Assembly (NCBI RefSeq): GCF_902635505.1 | Contig: NC_045431.1 | Coordinates: 22,041,001 to 22,105,000 of the forward strand | Length of the DNA stretch: 64,000 nucleotides | Direction of reading: 5' to 3' | Source: Sarcophilus harrisii | Taxonomy: Eukaryota > Chordata > Mammalia > Dasyuromorphia > Dasyuridae | Part shown: positions 58,246 to 64,000 of the stretch, piece by piece | Numbering within the stretch: position 1 is the first letter of the stretch | How the letters are laid out: every line of letters begins with the position of its first letter | Position numbers and translations under genes: made by a program | Notes under the pieces: generated by a model | Databases searched by the model: none | Seen by the model: the letters and a program-made list of their open reading frames with translations, nothing else | Told to the model about the DNA's origin: nothing

Positions 58246-59574
58246 CTACGTTAGCTTCAGATTGGGGGGGGGGATTTTTTCTTGATACCATGTCAAAATG
58301 TTGATTCAGACAAAACTTACACTCAAAATCTAACAATTTTTTTTTTACAAAAAAAAAAAAACAAAACAATTTCTATCAAGACAGACTTTCCCCTTTCATG
58401 CATATGTAGTTTTGTTTATTCAGGTGGAGCAAGGATGACAAACGCAAGAGAAAAGGATACTTGTTAGCTGTATATTGACTTAGAAAACTCATAATTATCA
58501 TTTTAATATTTTTCTCTGGTTAAACATTTCTTAAACTTAATCAGGTTACTGCCATAAGCTGAAGTATTAGTTATAGTCAGTGAATTACACATATATGAAG
58601 TAGAGGATTTTATTTCAATAAATTTTGAAACTTTGTATTTAAATACAAATGTTGTATTTAGTGCACACTTTATAAACATGTCTTCTTTGACATTAAATTA
58701 TTGATCAAAAAGTTTGAAGAGAATAGGTACAATGACAATACTACAGAAGAATCCTGAAAATCCCTCTTAAAATAGACATCAAAATAATCTATTTTTATAT
58801 TTTATAGGAAGAAAAATAAGTTTTATTAAACTGACACTGACCTCACAATCTGAAATGTCTCTCCAATGCATAAATATAAAAGATTTTGATAAATGGGGAG
58901 GAAGTGATAAATTATGCAAAATAATTCATATCCTATCCTTTTTCACATAAAATATGCAATGTTATAATTCTGACATGACTTTTCTAATTTAACACATAGA
59001 GCCTTTTAATCTTTACATTTAGCTGACATTGGATTGTATTTTAGGGTAATGATATAATGAGTTCACACTGAATTTTTTAATCAGATAGATAATTTTTACA
59101 CTAGTCAACTACCCATCATTGTTTAATATCGACTAATAAATTATTCTTTAAGTTATTTAAAATTTAGTGCCCAAAGATGAAAAATTCACATTGAAATAAG
59201 CATCTTTGGATCAAATCCTAGCTTTTAAGATCACATCACTTTATATCCAAGAAAGATCTTAGAGGTTAATAAGTTGAATCAGTTTTTGTTGTTGTTTTCT
59301 TTTGTTTTTTGCGGATAATAAAAATGAGACTTAGAAAAATAATCTAACTTTTACTAATTCAAATGATTACTAGGTGGACATCTTGACTTCTAATTCTCTG
59401 GCTTTTCCACTAAAAATTGGTGTTTGTGTTAAACTAGAATATCTGAAAATATTCTTTAAAAGTTGTGTTATATAAAGTAACATTATATGGAAAAATATAT
59501 ATTTTTTCTCTAGCCTGGTCTTTATCAATCTTGGTAGGGGGGAAATGGAATAATGAAAAATATATTTACACACA
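58246..59574. other. AT-rich intergenic DNA, no gene
   Basis: A G9 run near 58264 and A/T runs near 58337-58363. No supported element. Confidence 0.5.
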
Positions 59575-59750
59575 TATGTATATATGTATATATTTACATA
59601 ATATATAATATATAGTAGATAGAAAGAAAGAGAGAGGGGGGAGAAAGGAAGGAAAGAAGGAAGGAGGGAAGGAAGGAAGGAAGGAGGGAAGAAGAGAAGG
59701 AAGAAGGGAAGGAGGGAAAGAAGAAAGGAAGGAAGGAAGAAAGAAAAAGA
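59575..59750 (+). repeat. (TA)n then polypurine (GAAG)n tract
   Basis: TATATGTATATATTTACATA and similar, then about 125 bp of GGAA/GAAG/GGGA units up to 59750. Confidence 0.95.
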
Positions 59751-59759
59751 TAGATACTC

Positions 59760-59875
59760 AGCAGCTATCTTTTTGAGGAGGCAGTTTGACAGTGTCAGGT
59801 CTGTAGTCAGGAAGACTTGAGTTTAAATCTCACCTCAGACACTTTCTATGTTACTCTTACTGTGTTATAGTAGAA
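59760..59875 (+). mobile_element. SINE head abutting a GGAA tract
   Basis: GAGGCAGTTTGACAGTGTCA, GGTCTGTAGTCAGGAAGACT and TTTAAATCTCACCTCAGACA: sense SINE 5' part, directly after the purine repeat. Confidence 0.65.
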
Positions 59876-62739
59876 TATTTTCCCCATGAAGGATGCAAAT
59901 ATATTTTTATACTTCCATAGGAGTAAGTGCTAATAATCACTTGCTGAATTAAATCATTGAATTACTTGTTTTTGGAGGTATATGTGGGGAAATCCTGATA
60001 TATTTGCATACACATATGTGAATAAAGGGGTAACTATTTTTTAAATCTTATCTCCATAAATCTAGAATCTTGGAAATACTTTGTTTTTTACATATATTCT
60101 ACTTTGATATGATATTCAAGCTTTCTACTGAATGTACTAACAAGAGATTGTTGTAGTCTTGCACTACCTTTCCATACATTTTCAAGAGCTTTCTTAATTT
60201 TCTTCTGTCATAATGGTTTAAACATTTTTTGATTACTCCAACTTTTTTCCTATAGACATCAATGAGGTTATAATCACTACATAGACTTTACTGTGAAAGT
60301 GAAAGGTACTAGAAATACCAGTTTTTAAAACATTATTATTCAGTTGTTGTGCTTTGCTGGCTCTGTTTTTGCCATTGAACCCCAAAATCAAAACAAATGA
60401 GCAAAACCAGAAAAGAATTTTTTCAATATTCCAATCTAAATATGCATATCTTTTAAGAAATCATTTGAGAAATTGCTATTTTGCCATAAATTCCATTTTA
60501 GATACAATTTCTAGAATTTGTATTAAGTAAAGTTTTTTAATCACCTCCAGGTTTTCAATTTTTTCCTCTTCAGATTTTGTCAACATGTCAACTCTCTCTT
60601 GTTTTTTTTCCCCCCTCCCCTAAACTAAGTTTCACAATACTATTTTTTTTTAAGGATTACCTTGAATTGACTGGCAAAATTTTATTGCATGATTTAGAAC
60701 TGAGGTTACCATTGACAAGAAGCTGTATGGAGCCCTTGCCTATTAACTGGAAAGGATTTTCCAATGCACTTGAATTAAAGAATTGGGTCATAATGAATGT
60801 ATCCATGCCTTTATTCCCTTTCATCTAAGCTTACATTTTACCTGCTTTTTTTGAAGAGCCAGTTTCAACTTCAATGTTTCAACTTCACTGAAACATTTCT
60901 AAAATTGGGGTATCAGTATTTCTGTGTTGTTCTGGTTTATTGTCTGTTCTTATGGTATCCCACAATGAAAGAACATAACTTATTCTATCATTCATATCTA
61001 ACTTATCATCAAAATCATTAAGAAAAGAGCAAATTTATAACACTTGAGGCATTTTTTTTTTCATTCTTAAGAGCAGCTATATTACACTGCTTTAGGTACT
61101 CACACTATCAATGGTATCTCTAGAGTACAATTTTTCAGAGTTTTAGGGTTCCTGCCAGCTCCTCATAGCCATCATATTAGTCTCGGTGGAAACTAAGTCC
61201 ACAATGTGTATTGCCCTGGAAGTAATTCTTCTATTTCACCACAGCCCATCAGCCCTATGGAATGACCTGAACTATGGAGTAGACTTTAAACAGGTTATTG
61301 TAATTGATACAGTTTTCTCATTTTGAACTTATTGGATGAAATTTGGAAAGAAATGGTCCTGAGAGAAATTATTTTCAGGCTTCAGGTATTTCAGGCATAC
61401 CTTTTATGCTTAATATTCACTAGATCATTGCATAGTTGCAAAATCAAACTTTTTGTAATTGATTAAATAAAAAAATTATCTTCTGTATGCTCAACTATAA
61501 CATTTTCAGCACTCTCCTAACTATAGAAAATAGGGATGATGATGATGAGGAGGAGGATGACAGGATGAGGATGAAGATTATGATGAAAATGATGACAATG
61601 ATGATGATGATGATATTTTTAGTCAGAAAGCTCATAAGTGGTATTTTTAAATAGCCAAAAAAATTCACTGAACACTTTATTGCTTTATGATGAGTAATAA
61701 ACATTTACTAATGATATGATTTAGTCAGATAATAATAATGGATACTGGCATGGAGAGTCATAATTTTATTTAGATACCTATAACCCTTTCTTCAAGGAAG
61801 ATAAATTTTAGTAGAAAGATACAATTCTAACCCATAAAGTTATAATACATATTGCATAATAAATGAGTTTTAAAACAGAGTTGTGATTTTTTGTTTCTTT
61901 TGCTTTCAAGATCTGAAGGAGGAGATCACTACCAGTATTATTTATAGAAGTTTCTCATGTAGTTATTTTATTTTATTTTGTATTGTACTCCAATTAAGAA
62001 AAATATAGTGTGAGAATGATCTTTATACCAATCTAACTGCCCATTGCACGCTACATACAACTTGATCAGGGATCATGTCTAAATATTATTCTATGTCATC
62101 TGTATTCTAGCAAATAATAGATTAATAATGGTAGATGAATGAATTAACTGGCATGAGGATGGATAAAGGGATGGAAGAGTAAAAGAAGGAATAAATGAAC
62201 TATACTATCTAGTTCTAAACATAGTTAAATACTTAAATGCTGTATGATAACTTTAAAAGTTAGATAAGAGTACTTCATGACAACCATCACCTGATATTAT
62301 GCCATGTATTTTTTTCATCAGTCTCATCCTAATTTACAAAGGTATTGGAATTGAAAGTTGGAGCTATACTACATGATTTAATGATATGCACATTGTCAAA
62401 AATAATTTCCTGCATACTGAAATATTAATTTTGAGTACTTCACAAATAAATGCTAGCTTTGAAAATGCCAGTTTCCAAAAAGTCAGATACATGAATGTTC
62501 ATCCTATCCTTCATCTTCCATACAGGGACATTTTAATTTTAAATGTCAATTCTTGAAGTCCTTAACATAGAATCACACTTTCAGTTGCCAAAGGTCAAAG
62601 GTAAAATATCCGTTCCATTATTCTTTTCACTATACAAAATAGGTCTCATTTTCTAACTCGGAACATTTAATCACTCATAAAGTCCATATTCTCTTTACTC
62701 ACATCTGTTTCCAGTAAAGGATGGACTGCTAATAATGCA
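59876..62739. other. Intergenic DNA, no gene
   Basis: Contains the GAT repeat at 61535. 61080-61290 is GC-balanced and non-repetitive but without a coding frame. Frames at 60577-61021 have no domain. Confidence 0.45.
61535..61618 (+). repeat. (GAT)n/(GAG) trinucleotide repeat
   Basis: GATGATGATGAGGAGGAGGA, later GATGATGATGATGATGATAT. The antisense Ser/Ile-rich frame is an artefact. Confidence 0.9.
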
Positions 62740-62825
62740 AGGGTATTCATAATGTTTTTGTAGATCCAATATGTAGCACATTGCCTTATACATAGGAAGA
62801 TCTTAAAAAAATATTTCAGTTACTC
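62740..62825 (+). mobile_element. Possible L2 tail fragment
   Basis: CCAATATGTAGCACATTGCC and TTATACATAGGAAGATCTTA fit the L2 ending loosely. Confidence 0.4.
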
Positions 62826-62889
62826 TGGAAGAGAAACAATTTAAATAATTTGTATAAAATTACCACCTGGGTATTTATTAGGGTGGAGC

Positions 62890-62898
62890 CAAGATGGC
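62890..62898 (+). promoter_or_regulatory. YY1-type motif in the L1 5'UTR
   Basis: CAAGATGGC lies ten bases from the L1 5' end. In human L1 the same motif at the same place binds YY1 and sets the transcription start. The equivalent role here is inference from position and identity. Confidence 0.55.
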
Positions 62899-63303
62899 AG
62901 AGCAAAGCCAGAAAAATGCTCTACCTCTCCCGGTTTTCTTCAAAAAACACATTGAAAATAAGCCTCCAATTAGAGTCTGAAAGAATGAACCCGTTTTCCA
63001 GCTCAAGATATATTGGAAAACTTCAAAAAAGTTAGTCTCACTGTTTTGAAAAGCGTGCTCAGCCTTGCTATGACAGAGTCTAGGAAAGCCAGTGAAAGAG
63101 TCTTAACCACAGCAAATCAGCAATTAAGATCCTCAGAACTGGCTCAGTAGAGGAGCAGACCAGTGGGACAGTTTTCAGTTCCAGCTCAGAAGGCAAACTC
63201 TGGGAAACCAGGCTGTTTCTGGGAAAGAGCAGGCAAAGCTACCCCCTATAAAAGAAACCTCTGTGCTCAAATCCAAGGCTCGGAGTTGCACAGGAAGTTT
63301 GGG

Positions 63304-63353
63304 ACAGCACCCCTTTTACCTCAGGAGGAGAAACAGCACCCCTTTTACCCCAG
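63304..63353 (+). repeat. Two-copy tandem repeat in the L1 5'UTR
   Basis: ACAGCACCCCTTTTACC followed by TCAG (63304-63324) or CCAG (63333-63353) occurs twice at a 29-base offset. It is a small duplication in the promoter-bearing 5'UTR of the L1 at 62881. Tandem promoter units are known in other L1 lineages; a regulatory role here is not shown. Confidence 0.7.
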
Positions 63354-64000
63354 CAAGAGAGCTCAACCATGAAAATAAAAAAGAAGGGAATAAAAAAAAA
63401 GAAAAGAAAATGAGGAAAAAAACCCAGAAAATAATCTTGACTATAAAAAGTTACTATGATGACAGAGAAGACCAAAACACCACTGCAGATAAGTATAAAA
63501 TGTCCACAGAGGAAACCTGAAAGAGTGATATGAATTAGTCTCAAACCCAAAGATCTTAAGCCAGTTACAGGAAGAAATAAACAGCAAAACTGTAATAGTG
63601 GGAGACTTCAATGTTCCACTCTCAGAATCAGATGAATCTACCACACAAAATAAGAAAGAAATTAGGGAGATTAATAGAATTCTAAAAAGCCAATATAGGC
63701 AACTCTGATTAAATTTTAAAGATTTGCACAAACAAAACCAATAGAAACAAGATTAAAATAGCCAATCAAAGCTGGGGAAAATTTTTCACAGCCAGGGTTT
63801 CTTACAAAAGGCTCATTTCTAAAATATATAAAGAACTGTGTCAAATTTATACGAATGCACATCATTCCCCAGTTGATTAATGGTAGAATCATATGAACAA
63901 TTTTGAGATGAAAAAATTAAAGCCATCTATAGTCATATAAAAATGTTCTAAACCACAATTGATTAGAGAAATGCAAATTAAAACAACTCTGAGGTATCAC

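Larger units (their letters stand above)
62881..64000 (+). mobile_element. LINE-1 with intact 5' end, internally deleted, running off the window
   Basis: It starts GGGTGGAGCCAAGATGGCAG, matching the therian L1 5' end (human GGAGGAGCCAAGATGGCCGA), and continues through a GC-richer 5'UTR to the ORF1 start at 63410 (MRKKTQKIILTIKSYYDDRE). Near 63545 it jumps into the ORF2 endonuclease (TVIVGDFNVPLSESDE at 63590-63640), and near 63715 it jumps again into the C-terminal third (HKQNQ...KLGKIF), continuing past 64000. Comparison with 42900-43030 and 44725-45000 fixes both junctions. Nearly all of ORF1 and the reverse transcriptase are absent. Confidence 0.85.

Noticed and set aside
1-64000. tRNA, snRNA, rRNA genes or CRISPR arrays
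   Set aside because: I looked for U6-, U1-, U2-, 7SL-like and cloverleaf-type blocks and regularly spaced direct repeats; only tRNA-derived SINE heads and microsatellites were found.

Overview
The window looks like AT-rich, gene-poor euchromatin from a marsupial nuclear genome. The assignment rests on the repeats. There are LINE-1 copies whose ORF2 C-terminus aligns residue for residue with mammalian L1 (CWRGCGK..., HCWWSC..., the MEYY block) but whose 3'UTRs are of marsupial type. There are also MAR1-like and MIR/THER-1-like CORE-SINEs, L2 tails, one RTE-clade remnant and short solo LTRs with 6-bp target duplications. An australidelphian, perhaps dasyurid, is my guess from L1 3'UTR recollection; the sequence does not prove it. 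There is no operon, tRNA, rRNA or CRISPR array.

Layout. 1-8 kb: AT-rich intergenic DNA with old SINE and L2 fossils and (TA)n tracts. 7.8-10 kb: a C-poor, ATG-rich degenerate repeat field holding a solo LTR. 12.06-12.57 kb, minus strand: the only convincing protein-coding exon, a small protein with two tandem C3HC4 RING fingers, a good splice acceptor, a strong Kozak ATG and a poly(A) signal. 12.65-14.9 kb: two L1 3' pieces. 16.9-17.8 kb: an antisense L1 split by a second-family solo LTR. 20.2-21.0 kb: an L1 tail, then a 540-bp polypurine GGAA tract with G-quadruplex motifs. 24.4-24.9 kb: a non-repetitive, homeobox-site-rich block that could be a conserved enhancer. 31.1-31.5 kb: a second LTR of the first family. 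33.4-35.1 kb: GGAA repeat, then an L1 inserted in an L2 tail. 36.8-39.6 kb: old L1, RTE remnant, LTR fragment and a young L1 with long poly(A). 41.2-46.0 kb: SINE, a 4-kb old L1 lacking its reverse-transcriptase core, and a head-to-head SINE pair. 49.2-50.8 kb: a young antisense L1 with perfect target duplication. 53.2-53.5 kb: a 320-bp TC tract. 62.9-64 kb: a 5'-complete but internally deleted L1 running off the window.

Apart from the RING exon, nearly all open reading frames are chance frames or L1 ORF2 pieces. The window is best read as a layered record of retrotransposition. Its relative order is old L2/MIR/RTE, then old L1, then LTRs, then young L1. One unusual RING gene lies in it, with a few candidate non-coding elements.
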